Origin: Buteo buteo
Taxonomy: Eukaryota > Chordata > Aves > Accipitriformes > Accipitridae
Length of the DNA: 64,000 nucleotides
NCBI RefSeq assembly: GCF_964188355.1
Contig: NC_134174.1
Coordinates: forward strand, 13,812,024-13,876,023
Reading direction: 5' to 3'
Under the pieces are notes generated by a model. The model was not told the DNA's origin, searched no databases, and saw nothing but the letters and a program-made list of their open reading frames with translations. Made by a program: the position numbers and the translations under genes. Every line of letters begins with the position of its first letter. Position 1 is the stretch's first letter. Positions 46,701-61,700 of this stretch are shown here, in pieces.

Positions 46701-49700
46701 CTTAAGGCATGCTCCTATTTGATGCTTATTAGTAAGCTGATTGCCAGTGCTGCTTTCTGTGAAGCCCAGCCTTTCCCTTTTCCCCTAAAGAGAGCTGGTG
46801 CACTTAACTCGTATCTCTGGCTGTTTTCCTCCTACAGTATAGAGGAGAAACCAGCCTCACATTCATTGTGGAGCTACTGGAAGTAGCTTACACACTTGTA
46901 TTCCTACCCAGCTGCATCATGGTCACTGTTCCAGTTTTGTTCTCTGCTTTAATGACTGGAGCCTATACTGAAGTAAGCTCTGTGCAAACATGCACCTCAG
47001 CACCAAGTTTGGGGGGAAACAAGATACAGGACCAGAGCTAACTCCAGTGACACACAGAGCATGGTACCAAGAGAAGTCAAACCACAGGCTGCTCAACAGT
47101 CAAGGAAAAGGAGGAAGTTTAGGGAGTCCTTATACTGATATCATACTTAGGATGCTCTGAAAAGAAGTTGTATCATGCTTGTTATTTAATTAAGAATTGT
47201 TAGTAGTGCTTTTAACACCAAACCTGAGAAGTACCTCGAGTTAGTCCCTGCTGGGAAGAGGTTCACAGCTTTAATTAACAACTGTAAATCATCTTCTGGC
47301 CAATTTTTGCTTCCCCCTCCACCACCAGTGGATGACTTTTCTGAACTCTTTGTTGCTTGGCGCATACGAGCTTCTGCCTCTTCTTTCTCTCGCCTTATTT
47401 GTTCATTTATTTCTTCTATCTGAAGGATCATAAACAAGCATTATTTATTTATTTATTTTTACGTTTTACAGTGAACACAAACCCCTCTCTCTGGCATTGC
47501 TTTGAGCCTTGAATTTTGCTTAGTTTCTGTTCTGTACATGATACATAAGGAAATGGAGAAGCTTATCTGCTCCAGTATTATTTCCCTCCATCCCGCATGT
47601 AAATTTGGCCATCCCAGATAAGGAGCTACGGCAGAAATCCATCACAAGTTCACTAGGAAATTAAGTGAACACTCCCAGGATTAAGGCAAAACTTCTGAAT
47701 CTAGTGTGAATGTCCACGCTAACACCTGACTTACAGGGACAGATCCACAAAAGTATTAAGAACCTGAAGTGACTAGTGAGGGCAGTTAAACATCCATGTT
47801 GAATACATTGACTCCCAAATCTTCCAACCTAACTTCTACCCAAGCCTGGTTATGCCTGAAATTCTCAGTTACTATGGTTGTAGTAAGTTAGCATTAACTG
47901 CAACAACCCAGATTTTAGTTACTAAGTGCTTACTCAGGGTTAGATGGCTACATGTAGTTTGTTAGCAAGCAATTCAGCAGAACTTAAGTTATCGATCGCA
48001 CCTTTGTGAACTGTAATGACATCTTGAGACTGTGGCGTGACAGATCTTTAAGGTATCTGCTTCTGAGTATGCCTAGTCCAGTCTTGGCAATATTAAAAAA
48101 GCTATGCACTTATGCCTGTTGGCAGGGTGCTCAAACTAGGTTTCTTGCTGTCTATCTCGGTAAAATCTTCCTGGCAAAAGGAAAGTTATCTGATAGATAA
48201 CTTTTATTAATGCAAAAGTAGAACAGTTTTAACAGAGAGACAGAAAAGTGACTGTCCTGTGTTTGGAACACTCTCCTGGAGACTGGAAGATTGGATTCAG
48301 TCTCCTGTGGAACAGGAGGGGTTTGAATCTTAAGTTGTCTGATGAGTAAACCTGACGCTGGGATGGGGACAGATCATCTTCCTCACCAGGAAAGAAAGTT
48401 CACAGCTGTGAATCCAAAGCGGATGAGAGAAAGTACCTTACGCTTTCTGCAGGACGTGGGTTCAGCCTGATTAGCCCAAATGGCTTTTCCCTGCTGCCAA
48501 AATTTAGGCAGATCCTTGCTGAGTTTTCTAAATCTTGATCACAAGGGTCTTGCTTTTCCCATACTTTGGTATCCAACGCACTGGCCCTTCCAGTGGCTAC
48601 AGCCTGCAGCACTTAAGTCCTTTTGTGGATCTAGCCCCAGGTCATGGGTACTAGGCTAGGATTTTTATTGCATAACAGAATAGGTTAAGACTGCCCTCCT
48701 TCCCCTCTAGGTAATTGCCACCTGTTGGGCAAAACTTAAATTCCTCTACTGTTTCTGTATACTGTACAAATGGTAGGTTTTATGTCCTTTACTAATTAAA
48801 AATGCATATTTTTTTCTCAGCTGGCCCTGGTTATTTCACCAGCCATGAACTGCACTATGTAAAATGAAGCAGAGGTCAAGTCTGCCTGAGGACTCTGAAA
48901 CTCAGGTCTTTGTGTTTAACAGGCAGGACTCCACAGCAGCTATAGTTGTATCTTACTTTGATTTGGTCATGTAGATTTCACAAATCAAATTATTCTGTTA
49001 TTTTGATTTGACACTCAGCATAATTACCTGTTTTACTACAGCCGCCTTTCCTCCTTCCCTTGTTGTGGATGTAAGTGCTTCATTCAAGCATTGCAGACTA
49101 AAAATAAATTATTAAGTTACAACGGATAGCTAGTAGAAAGATGGGTATCAAAACGAGCAGAAATCAGCAGCAGGAAGACTTACCTTGCTAGCTCAAGACG
49201 ATCACAAAGCTTTTCCACCTCCTCCATCATTTTAACACAATCTGCCTCATTATCAGAAAAGTAATTCCAGTTCTGGAAGCAGAAATACATGTTCTACAAA
49301 GTTCTTGAACTTTATTGTCCTGTTCCTTCAGACAAAGGCTTAACACACAGCATTCTTCAGCCACTGCTGTGTTTGGACCTATTTGGTCAGCTTTACTCAC
49401 AACTCAAAACCGTATAAACCATATGATAAGTATGTGTTTTAGTATTTTGCTTTTTAGTAAACCCACTTTCCATACCCATCTCCAGCCACAAGAACACGCA
49501 AACATGTGATAGGGTCCGATCTAAACACACATAGTAATTTCACTGATATAACCTGTATTTCACTATAATAATATTTAAATACCTTGCATGTTGTTCTCAG
49601 TTTTTGCCTTTCTTTCTTGATTGCTTTTTTCTGTATCTCTTTTTCCTTTTTTGCTACTAATGCTTGTTGCCTAACTTCTTCTTCCTCCTTTTCTTTTGCT

Positions 49701-52700
49701 AACCGTGCTGCTTCTAATTCTGCTTGTCTTTGCTGCAATCAAAAGAAAAAACAAACAAACAAACAAAATCAACAAAGCCACACTGTTATAGGGTCATTCA
49801 GTCATTCAATATTAAAATTTGCTGTTTCTGGTTTTGGTGGGGGTTTGTTGTTGTTGTTGTTTGGTTGTGGTTTTTGTTGGTTTTTTTAACACATCCATAC
49901 TTTAATGTTTGGTTTTCCAAGGATTTTGAGGGAGGTGATGAAACATATACCAGTTGGCATTAACTCAAATACTCACTATAAGGACCCCTAGTTTATAAAT
50001 CCTGACTTCCTTGATTCCTTGACAACGAAGTTACAAAACTGTATGACATTTCCTGTGCCTGCCCCAAGAATATGCGCTTTGAAAAACACAGTGGTCCAAT
50101 ATTTCTCCTGCATCATTATTAACATAGAATCCTGCAGTGCTCCAGTATTGTCTTTTAAGTCACTTTTCAGCACCTTACAGTTCCCTTTCATTCCTGGTAC
50201 TTGTTTTGGAGCCGTCTTTTCCAAGCTGTTAATATTAATCAAATATGTTATGTTACCTCAAAGTGTTTCATACCAATCAACCATTCACAGACCATATGCA
50301 CCAGGCAAGCAGCTGTATCCGTTTTATGAAAAAGGAAAGTAGGCCATAGAATTTAATGACTGCTTCTAAACCAGAGGAAGTGTATGCAACAACAGAACTC
50401 AATTCTAGAAGTTTTTTTTGTTTCAGATCTGTGCTCCTTGTTTTCATCTCATTCTCAAAAGGCTGTCAGTCTTACACTGCCTGTTGCACAGGAATCGAAG
50501 ACAACACATCTTTAAACCCCAATATAATTCTAACAGTATCTTTCTGACACATGTAGAAGCTGAAGCAGTGGATCAGGTGTGAATGAACCAGGGTTTTTCA
50601 ACCCAAATAAAGCAGTTAACTTACTTTTTCTTTTGCTTCCTGTTCTTTTCGTTTTGCTTCTACCTTTGCTTTCTTCTCTGCTTCTTTCTTTGCCTTTTCT
50701 TCCTCCTTAAATTTCTTTATCCTGGGATCACAGCTGTATGCATTGTCTGGCAGAAGAAAGGATGCATCATGTACAAAATAAAACCAGGAGATTTCCACTG
50801 TTAGTTAACAAATCTCTCTTCAAAAAAACCAGCAGTTTGCATGCTCACCAACAAGTGTCCTGATTCTGTTCATTTCTTCTTTTTTTCTCAGTGCTCTAGC
50901 AGCTCTGTTCTGCTTTTCAATCCACCTCCTTTCATCTCGACTAAAAAGGGAAAGCATGGTTAATTCAGTGCTAATATCCTACAGTGTCAGTCTGCTAGAA
51001 ATTCACCAACAAACTTCTTAAAAGTTTCTCCACACAGACGCTCTTCTCTGAATACTTCAAAAATAAACTTCAAAAAATGAAGTTCCAGGCCCCAAGCCCA
51101 TGTCAAAAATGCTAGGCGTTTACACAATTACATAAACCTTCAAAACACTTGACAAAACAAGCTGCTTATCTGTCATTGCAGGTCATGGACTTTATTTCCA
51201 AAATGCAGTCCACTTGTTGACCTAACATTAAACCCAAGCAAAACAACTGAAATGCTGGTATACAGTTTAATTAAAGGGCAGCAGTATAATCAATGTTAAT
51301 TATCTCCATTTTACAGAATATAGGTCATGTCACATAAACCCATCTGCACAGAAAGAACACTTTCTATGAAGTACTGTGACACTCTGGTAAAACCATGCTA
51401 GATTTACTTGAGTAAAATACAGCTCAGGTTAAATGGATTAAAAATTGCATGACTAAACCTGAAAATATTTGTCAGTGCTGTCAAGAAAGAGGTAAATTGA
51501 ACCCCCAAATAATGGGGGTCTATATCCTCATCCACACAACCAAATACAGAACAATATACCTTAGAACAAAGAAAACAATCCCCGTAACAGAGCAGGAGAC
51601 TACTACGAGTAGATTGAAGGTTTAAAACACAAGCAACATCACCTTTGACAAGAAGGGATAACAAGAATCATGACCATCTGAACAGAAGCTGAAGTGTAGT
51701 TCTCTCTCTAAAGTACAGCGTAATATGTACCATCTGTCTAAACATTTTTAAAAAAGGACACTAATGACAGGAAAAAGCACAAAAAAGAGCTATGTAAATA
51801 ATTCAAGAGCCTTCCAGTAAGAAGCCTAGAGATTAATCTGTGTAATTTATGAAACATACAAGTGATATGGAATTGATTACAGTGCCTTCACAGAATCTTC
51901 ACAGGAGCAAGAACATGGGGTCCAGAGAGGCTCCAAAAAATTAACAGCAGGAAAAGGCATTAAGAGAAGAGGAATGAAGGCCTATCTATAGCCTAAATAT
52001 GGCAGTTTTTAGCCACAAAGCAAGCTAACCACTGACTAACTACAAACTTGATTTCTAGTCAAACTTGGAAGAAAAGGTTCATACAATGCCAGTTATGGTT
52101 ATACAAGGATGACTAAGTGAAAGGCTGTGCCCTGTGAAATAACGTGTTAGACTAAACGATTTGCTGCTCTAACTTGAACATTCTGTGTATAACTGTAGGA
52201 AGGATAAAAATAGAATGTGTTTTCCAATGGCAACATGGTCTGAGTAATTCAGCAACTATCACTACATCAACAAATACACAATTTTTATTAACATCAAGCC
52301 ATCAGAACTAATCTCTCTAAGTTCTAGAAAGTATTGCTTGTCTCAGCACAGTTTAATAAAGAGTTGGAGAGAGAAATGATACCTGCTTACTCATCCACTC
52401 TGTTCTGGCTCCAGGTTCAACCTGTGTTTGGGACTTGCTGGAACTGCAAGTCTGAACTTAAATGAACACATTTCAAAGCACCTCAGAAACACCTCTGTGA
52501 TGCAAGCAAGAACTACTTCAATTACACAAATAAGACAAAGAGAAGCCACAGTCAGTCCAGTTCAAGTCCATGACTGACTACTAAGCTGGGAGAGTGGAAT
52601 TCAGTCTTAAGTTTGGCTACCTTTCTTCCTATGACTTACAGTCTAATAGAAAGTTGGAAAAATCTTGCTGTATCAATCTCTCAGTCTCCTGTCAAATTTC

Positions 52701-55700
52701 TTTTTACTTACATACCATTCTGCTTTTTCTTTTTCCTCTTCATCTAAATAAGAAAACTCTCGCCAGGAATCAAAATTATACCTATGGTAAACAACAGTAA
52801 AAAAAAATAAAAAAATAATCAAACAAAGAATGAATGAAAAAAACCCAACCAGACAGCAAAACTGTTACAAATAATCTACCTTTTTTACTATTAGGTTTTT
52901 GGAGGCAATTATACTGTTATTTACAGTTTATACTACATAATTTACAATTACACTGCACCTACAATGATTCCACTGTGTTAAGTAAAAACACAAGGTGCTA
53001 TTGAAGGTAATGATTTACATCTATCAGTACTGTAGGACAGTGTATTTTAGGATGGGATCAGTCTCACCAACTCTAAATGTCTACAGTACAGTTGTCTAAG
53101 CTCCCATTATAGGCAGTGGAGATACAGTGCAGTCTTTAGAGTTGAGAGAGAAATTAATTTAATCTTTATGTAAGCATCTGTATTTATCAGGTAAGTTAAG
53201 CCATAAACTCTACTGACTTTATTGGACTAGACAGACCTCCCTTAACTAGGGAGCTTAAATACCTAGTAGACACCTCCACTAAAAACACAAGTTACGTGAG
53301 ATGAACCCTACTTCTAGTCTGTGGGTCAACTCTGTTCGCAGCCATTGTGGTCAGAGAACTGTCAGAAGCTCTTGCTCTAACTATGAATTTACAACATAGA
53401 TGCATTAGCTACAAGAAAGCCAGCTCAGTTTGTGGAAGGCACCAAAGAGCTGTGGGTAATTTCGTGATGTTAGTAGGTCAGAACAGACCACAGCCTACAA
53501 CCTACATACAAAAGGGTCTGCAAGCCCTTCGTATCACGTCTTGAATACTGTGAATAGAAACTGAGGTATCGGCTAACTTACCAAAATGAATAGAATGCAT
53601 CTACCTCTTCAAATGATGAGTTCATGTCCCCAAGTTTAGGAACATTTTTCTTATTTGACCACCTGAAAATAAATGGATATATTCAAGAAATTACATACAT
53701 AATCTTACTTCATAACATGGCAGTGTTAACTATGGAATAAAAATGCCACATCAGAGGCTCCCTCCCACCAACACAGAGGGGCACCAGGAAAGAGGAAGAA
53801 AATGGGAGAGTTCCTTCTAAACATCCTCCAGATTGGGCCCTTTTTGGGGAGCTCCCCCAGAAAAGCAAACTCCTCCTGCCCGAGTTTGGTGTGCCTACAA
53901 GGAGACCTGATGGAGCACAAGCTATCTTTGTAGATATTCAATTCTCCACACACATTCTCCTGGTAGAAAAGCTTACAGAAAGTGGACAAAAGGTGCTCTG
54001 TGAATAACAGCTCTGTGGTAGGCTACAGGAAGTTTCCCACATACTCTAACAGAGTACGAGGGAATAATGCATGCTCTGCCTCCATTCCATTTTTTCCCTA
54101 CAAAGAGGGAAATCTTCCATAGGCTCTAGAATTTGTTATTCCATAACATTGCATCCATTTCCAAGCAGAGAAGGGAACAACCCATCTGACAACCACAGAT
54201 CCAGGTCTGAATCTCTGGAATACTTGATAAAAGATTCAATAAATCTACTTTAAATAACGGATTGTTCAGAATGTGTTGTAAAGTGCCTCACACCGTAAAC
54301 CACTTTTTTTTTTTCATACAGGTAAAAGGTGAAATAAACTTCTATTGTGACAGCCTTAATACAAAGTTAATTGGCAAGCATGAATCAAATGCAGAAAAAA
54401 AGTCACACACCTTAAGAGAGAACCACCAAATATTGATAGTTACTTATCTTCTCTTTTAACCAGCTAAATTGTGAACATAACTATTGTCTTCTGTTAATGT
54501 CTCACCCTCATAAGAAAATCATAAAAAAAGGAATTTTTAGTCAGTAGCATACACAGACTTGGTATAGTAAATAATTTTAAGATGAAACAACGTGTTGTAC
54601 AAAAAGGACAGTAAGTAATATGGCGCTGAGAACAGACTTTTTTTTTTTTTAATCTCATGGGTCAAACTCAATGCCACCAATGTGACAGTTCAGATTATTT
54701 TAAAATGAAGTAATAGAGAACGCACTATTTTACTTGTATTACATTTCTAGCAAATTAATGCATCTCTCAGCATCCCTTAAAACCACACTTGTTACAAACA
54801 CAATGCGAGAAGGTTTTGCAAATACTGATTGTCCAGCAACAGCAGAGGCAGTCTGACATAGCTTACCTGGCATTTCTTTCAAAAACTGGTGAAAAAACTT
54901 CAAAGAAGTTTTCTTTTGCTTCACTTTTGGAAGGTACAGAATTATCAAAAGTAGGATCTATGCTGTTAAATGCTCGTCGTTTCACAGGATCAGATAATAT
55001 TTCGTAAGCTGAAAAAAGTTACCAGACAAAAAACATGAGACTAAAGTGAGTCTTCCCCACAAGGTGCGAATGTTACAGAAAAGCTTCTAAATGTTTAAAA
55101 AGATGCTCTCGGATCTGTGTTTCATCTATCATTCTGTACAGCTTGATATTTAGTTCTTTTAGTGACACCAAATAGCATTGCTGTCAATTCCTGTTAAACT
55201 AAGTAGGAGGAAAATGTTTATGAAAAACACCACATTTAACCATTACAATGTAACAAACCAGATTATATTTTAAATAATTTTATAGCAGTAAATTCAGTTT
55301 AGGCAGTGGGAATTTGGGCATGACATCTTCAGGCTTTTAGCCTACACCAGATCCTTGCAGATAAGTTGACAGAACAATCTAAGACAGGCATGGAATAAAA
55401 GCAGTGTCCAAGTTAATATGATGTCAGAACTAGCAAGAACAGGAGCCATTCATTAGAATTTTTGCAGCTCATGATGAAGTTGTACTGAGACTTCGTGGTG
55501 TGGTTTAACCCAGCAGGCAGCTAAACACCACACAGCTGTTCACTCATTCCCCACCAGTGGCATGGGGGAGAGAATCAGAAAAAAGGTAAAAGTCATGGGT
55601 TGAGATAAAGACAGTTTAATTGGACAGAAAAGGAAGGGAAAATAATAATAATGATAAGAGAACATACAAAACAATGCACAGTGCAATTGCTCACCACCCG

Positions 55701-58700
55701 CTGACCAATGCCCAGCCAGTTCCCAAGCAGCGGGCAGCCATCCCCTGGCCAACTGCCCCCAGTTTTATTGTTCAGCACGACGTCGTATGGTACGGAACAT
55801 CCCTTGGGTCAGCTGGGGTCGGCTGTCCCAGCTGTGTCCCCTCCCAGCTTCTCGTGCACCCCCAGCCTCCTTGCTGGCAGGGCAGTATGAGAAGCTGAAA
55901 AGTCCTTGACTTAGTGTAAGCACTGCTCAGCAACAACGAAAACATCAGTGTGTTACCAACATTATTCTCATACTAAATCCAAAACAGGGCACTATACCAG
56001 CTACTAGGAAGAAAATTAACTCTATCCCAGCCAAAAACAGGACACTTGGAAGGAGTATAAAACACCACATAGCTACTAGCCAACACATGCACACGCTCCC
56101 AGTTTTCCTGTTCTTGCAGTCCTGCAGCTGGGGAGCACCTCATTACTGAATCTTATAACCTGGAAAAAGCTACACACTGTAGCTTCAGTAAACTCTTGTT
56201 TTCTCTCAAGGAAGTGTGGAATTACTTTGTCTGTCAGTTCTACATTACCCACTATTTTTCAATAAGAGTGAAAAGTCAGAGGAATCAAATTCACATTGCA
56301 ATCATTCATGGGCTTCTCTGACTGCGGACCACCGCACCGTGAAGGTGAGATCTAGATGATAAGCTGGAGGAGACTGTGGTGCTCTGTGGTTCTGTAAACT
56401 GATCACACTGCATGTGGTAATGGAGAGAGGAAGGAATCCAAGAGACCACCAATGAGCTGCTGTCTGCTAGTCTTCCCTTCCCCTCTGGGAAGGGACCTGC
56501 CTCTGCCAATACTCTAAATGACCCCAATTACCCTCTACATTGCAAGCCAGGAGCTTCAATAACCCTCACACCACTTTCCTGATGCAAGAAATTCCACACA
56601 CATTGGTTGGTTCCTCTTCCACTTAAAAGATGTCCTTTCCATAGAGATCCCCAATTCTACTCCCACAGACTCAGTTCTCCCAGTACTGTATCTCCCACTC
56701 ATTCCTTTGTCAGACCCAGCTCTGAATCCCACCTACGGACTCCTGCCTTTTCAAGTTTCTTCTCTCCATTCTGTTACCACTTACTCCTACTCCAGATTCC
56801 TCTTCCCTACCACTGCATTTCTTTCCTCCAGGGTGCTGCCTGGAAGCATTACTCCTCTTCCATGCCACTTTGTGCTTTCCTTTCTATTTATCCTTAAACT
56901 TGGATAGTAAGAAGTCAAGCGGAAACATATTTGCTCCTTGCATGTAGAACACAGAGCATATTCCTTAATTCAGGTGCAGGTTGCTCTTATAAATGTCTGC
57001 CAGTTTCTGACAGGATTGCGACTATGGAAAACAAAAATGTCCTTTGGCAACTTTTTCCCCTTTGACAACTCCAAAGGAGGCTGAAGACATCATTAGCTTG
57101 TCTAAGATATCATCTAACATTTTAACTAGTATTGTAAGAAGACGCTCAGAAGAAGAAAGTTTAGAACACACAAATTCCAAGATTTCCTCCCACCTGGACC
57201 TTACTGAGTAAAAAAAAATTGTTTAAAATAAACAAAAAAGCCAAACTCCAAAGCATTTCTAGAGGCATAAGTCATACACCTAGAACACTCCCTATGGTTC
57301 TGGAATTGGCCAGCAGTGGTGTTCTAGGTCACTACAGGCAAGAAGGGAAATGTTATCACTCGGTCATCTGTGGGCAAAAAAGAGCAGCTGAAGAAACTGA
57401 TATCCTACATCAAATCAACAGATGTTCTGTTGGCAGAGTAAATGAATTAGAATTCAGTTTTTCCAGTTGCTGTTGGTGTCTTAGGGGAATCACTTTAGAG
57501 CACACCAGTTTATCCCAGGTATGTGGCTTCCTCTAGTGGTTCATCTTTGCATACGCTGCTACAAGCATTCATGTTCTGTCACCAAGTAGCACGGCAGACT
57601 ATCAGCTGCATTCCCATACTGCTTCTACCCAGAGGGAAGTTATGTTAGTGCGATCTCGATTTATTGAGGCAGTTTTCTAAAATGGAAAATAACTTCTCTG
57701 GCTTTTTAGTAATTGACAATTCTTTAAAAGCCTAATAAAGCACTACAAATACATTTCAGATTATCAGGTAGATTGAGAGAGTATAATAAAAGAGATCAAT
57801 TGCTTACCTTTAGTTATGCATGTAAAATAATCATTATCACCTTCTCCTATCTGTTCCCCAGCAGCTTTTCGCTTGTCTGGATGATGTTTCAAAACCATGG
57901 ATTTATCTAGCAAATAGATACATTATGTTTAGAAATGCTTCATCATCAACAGTTTATTTCTCACAAACTGCAAAGTAAGACAATAATTGCAACTGACATT
58001 TCTCTAATTAGATACTTTAAAAAAACCCAAAAAACCCAAACACCAAAAAACATCAGGAAGAAAATAGATATGAGTTAATGAATTTTTCTTTGATTTAATG
58101 CTATTGTCATGATTTGAATTATTTCATCTTTGCTGGGACACAAAATAACCACAACTCAGAAACTCTATTCCACCTTCATCAGCTGAAGAAGTACTGATTT
58201 TCTGGGACTTATTCTTCTATTATGCATAGTGAAGTCCTTCAGTAACTGTAAGTGTACAGTTAGCTTCAAAATGCATAATGCAGCTTCAGGACCTTAATTG
58301 TGCAAGATTGTACAATTACCTGTGCAATCACACTGAAAAAATAAAGAATAATAATTAATGTAATTTTAGTTGTTCTTTTTAATGAAAAGCAAAGTAGTTC
58401 AGATAAAATAAAAATTGCGTTCTATCCCTTTACTCAAGTTCTACACATGATCCAAGATGAAACTAGCAAGGAAACTACAGCCGTGAGCCTGTGAAGACTG
58501 CTGCACTTACCCATGGATAACATTAAGCACACACACGAGACTTCATGGTCAAGTTCTCTCTCTACTTAGGCCTTAAATGCTGAGATATAACTAACACATA
58601 TAGAGTATCTACTAAAGTTGCTACCGAGGTTGTCTTCGTGTTTAAACACCAAACCAGATTTTAAACTGATTTCTTTGCCAATAGGTCTAGCCATATTATC

Positions 58701-61700
58701 ATACAACATTAAATGTACCTTCTTGGCTCACTATAAAATACTAGAGAGAAGATATCATGCAAGTAGTTACAGCAACCTGCCTTTTGAGAAACGAATGAGA
58801 ATCCTTGTTAAAAATAGGAAAGCACAGTATATATTGGTGAGAAAGACTCACATCTCTAAAGCGTCATGTGATAATTGAGTGCTGTTAGGATCCTGAAGAG
58901 AGAGATGCCCCAGTTCTTGCTTGAGAAGAGTAGCGAGACCACTAATCATCACCAGAATAGGTGTTGCTCTATGCTATTGTTGTGGTTTAAGCCCACCAGC
59001 AACTAGGCACCACGCAGCCACTCTCTCACTGCCCCCCCCGCAATGGAATGGGGAGGAGAATGGGAAAAAAAAAAAAGGTAAAACTCATGGTTTGAGATAG
59101 GAATGATTTAATAACTAAAGTAAAATAAAATGTAATACTAACAACAAAAATAATAAAATATAGTAATAATAATAGTAATGAAAAGGAATGTAATACAATA
59201 AAATTAAAAAAAAGGGAAAAAAACCCCAAACCCCAAGAAAAGACAAGTGATGCACAATGCAATTGCTCACCACCTGCTGACCGATGCCCGAGCAGCGATC
59301 TACCCCTCCTGGCCAAATCCCCCAGTTTATATACTGAGCATGATGTTCTATGGTATGGAATATCCCTTGGCTAGTTTGGGTCAGCTGTCCTGGCCATGCT
59401 CCCTCCCAGCTTCTTGTGCACCTCCTTGCTGGCAGAGCATGGGAAACTGAAAAATCCTTAACTTAGGATAAGCGCTACTTAGCGACAACTAAAACATCAG
59501 TTTGTTATCAACATTGTTCTCACACTAAATCCAAAACACACCGTACCAGCTACTAAGAAGAAAATTAACTCTATCCCAGCCGAAACCAGGACAGCTACAT
59601 TAGCACATGCTCCGTGATGGCACTAAGCAACATGTACCTGAGGCAACATAATTTCCTGAGTCAATTGGTAATTTGCTGATTTCCACCCATTTGCATTTGG
59701 GAGTAACTTAATCTTCATCTGTGCTTTCACTGGGGGCAGTGATTCTACTCTACTATAACCAGTACAGTTATACAGGCAATTGTTTGGCAGATCAGCTCAC
59801 AAAACCATCAGCTTATTTCATAAAGGCTATTGAACAATCTTCAGAGTACTTTTAAATCTTTCTCCACTAAATACCTGCATCCTTCTTGCAAAGTCAACTC
59901 TTGGTCACGTTGCTTTGTAGGAAAAATGTTCTGAAGCCCAACATGGTGTTCCTTCACATGCAACTACCATAAAATACTCCCAATCACCTGCATGCACTTT
60001 TGAATCATGTCTTGATTTAAGACACAGGCCCATGACATCATCAAGCAGCACAGTGCACTTGAAGTTCTATGGTTTACTTACCCCAAATGTCAAGGAAACT
60101 TAACCTCCAAGACTATGTTTTTAACAGCTTGAAAACGTCCCAGAGATCCAGCCACAGGAACTCTGCAGTTTTCACACAGTAGAATGACCAAAGAAGAGCA
60201 AAACCAAGCTTCTCAGTGGCCTAAGTAACTTTTTGTTACTCGAATACCCCAAAATTCGAGAGCTACCGCTCCATTCCCATGCAACACTCAGTCTAATCAG
60301 AATGATAACAGTAGCATACTTCTTAACCATCCACTAGCATTAACATGGCACCTAACCAGTGTAAGGGGGCTTCAAGGTACCAACCTACTGAAATACATAG
60401 GGCAGGGCTAGCTGTATTTCTCTGCCTTTCACTGAGCCTGGCTGCAGACTCAAAAATGCAGAAACGTACAGTTATAGTCTCAAGGTTGTTGACAAAAAAA
60501 AAAACACAAGCAAGAAAGCTGAGATGTGAACTCGGTGATATTTTTTAATTCCCTAGCTTTAGGCCTGGGGATTTTGGAGCTGTGATGTGAATTTAGAAGG
60601 CTGGTAAGCAACGCAAATCAAAGAGCAGGCATTTTTAGGCCTGTGAAATGGCAAAAATCTTGCCCGTGGCATGTATGTATTTTCACGTGGAAAACAGCTG
60701 TGTACATCTGAAAGAAAGGTATGCTTATGCAGGAAAGGTACTTACGAGCTGCTTTGATTTGTTTCTGAGTAGCCCTGTATCGTATATTTCCTAGCCCAAG
60801 GACTGCATAATGGTCTTGATTCTGAGGGGGGAAAAAACAAAAACAAAACCAAACCCCTAACAAACACTGGTAAATGCAACCTAAAATCCACAACACATGC
60901 AGAAAAACAGTTCTTCTCCCCATCTTTTAAAAGCAAGAGGCAGAATTCTTCCCTCTCTCAATGAATATTAGAAAAAGAACAATTGTCGTAAAGGCCATAA
61001 CTATTGAATAACCAAATAGTAATAAATTAAGTCACTGTTACAGAAATTCAAGTAGCTTAATCTAAATTCGATTCAAGCACTGAATCCCAGAAAGTTCAAT
61101 TACTGGAGAATTGAACTGCTGTCTTTAATATTAAGAGTGCTAACACAATTCCAGAATAAGGGAGGTGGCAACAGGGAGGGGAGACACTTTTACTGCTTAC
61201 AGGCAGTAAAATGAAAAACAACAGTTCAAGACAAAGATCTTATCCTGCTGTGCGCTTGAGTTTCCCTTCATCAACTGGTTATGCCTGGGAAATACAAACC
61301 CAGACATAACGCTAATGGACACAAACCAATTCAGATGGGAGTGGGAGGGGAGGAGGAAGGGGATCTTTAGCAGCTGGGAAGAGCAGATAACTTTGACAGG
61401 AGATTTGCAGCAAAAATAATTAACACTAATCTATATCAACTGAATACCTTCCAGTCCTTTGGATCAAGGGTTTTTAACATAGGAAATTCTTCAAGCTGCA
61501 ATTCTTCATCCCCTGATTCTTCAGACAGTTCCTTCTCATCTTCTAGCTCCTGGAAAGAGGCAGAAACATTTATGTTTCTCCTCTTAATAAATGCTTCAAA
61601 CCATCTTCCCACAGGTTCCACTTGACAGAGTACTGATGCTATAAGCAAAAACATAAAAACGACTTCACCTTCTGTGGTTTACTTTTATTTTTTTGTTTTA

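Noticed and set aside
49584..49889. Plus-strand open frame antisense to DNAJC2 exon 10
   Set aside because: It is the complement of the Lys/Glu-rich coding helix, which yields Phe/Leu/Ser-rich shadow frames.
55496..59593. The two LTRs as ends of one provirus
   Set aside because: DNAJC2 exon 4 lies between them, each has its own flanking repeat, and no viral gene sequence is present between them.
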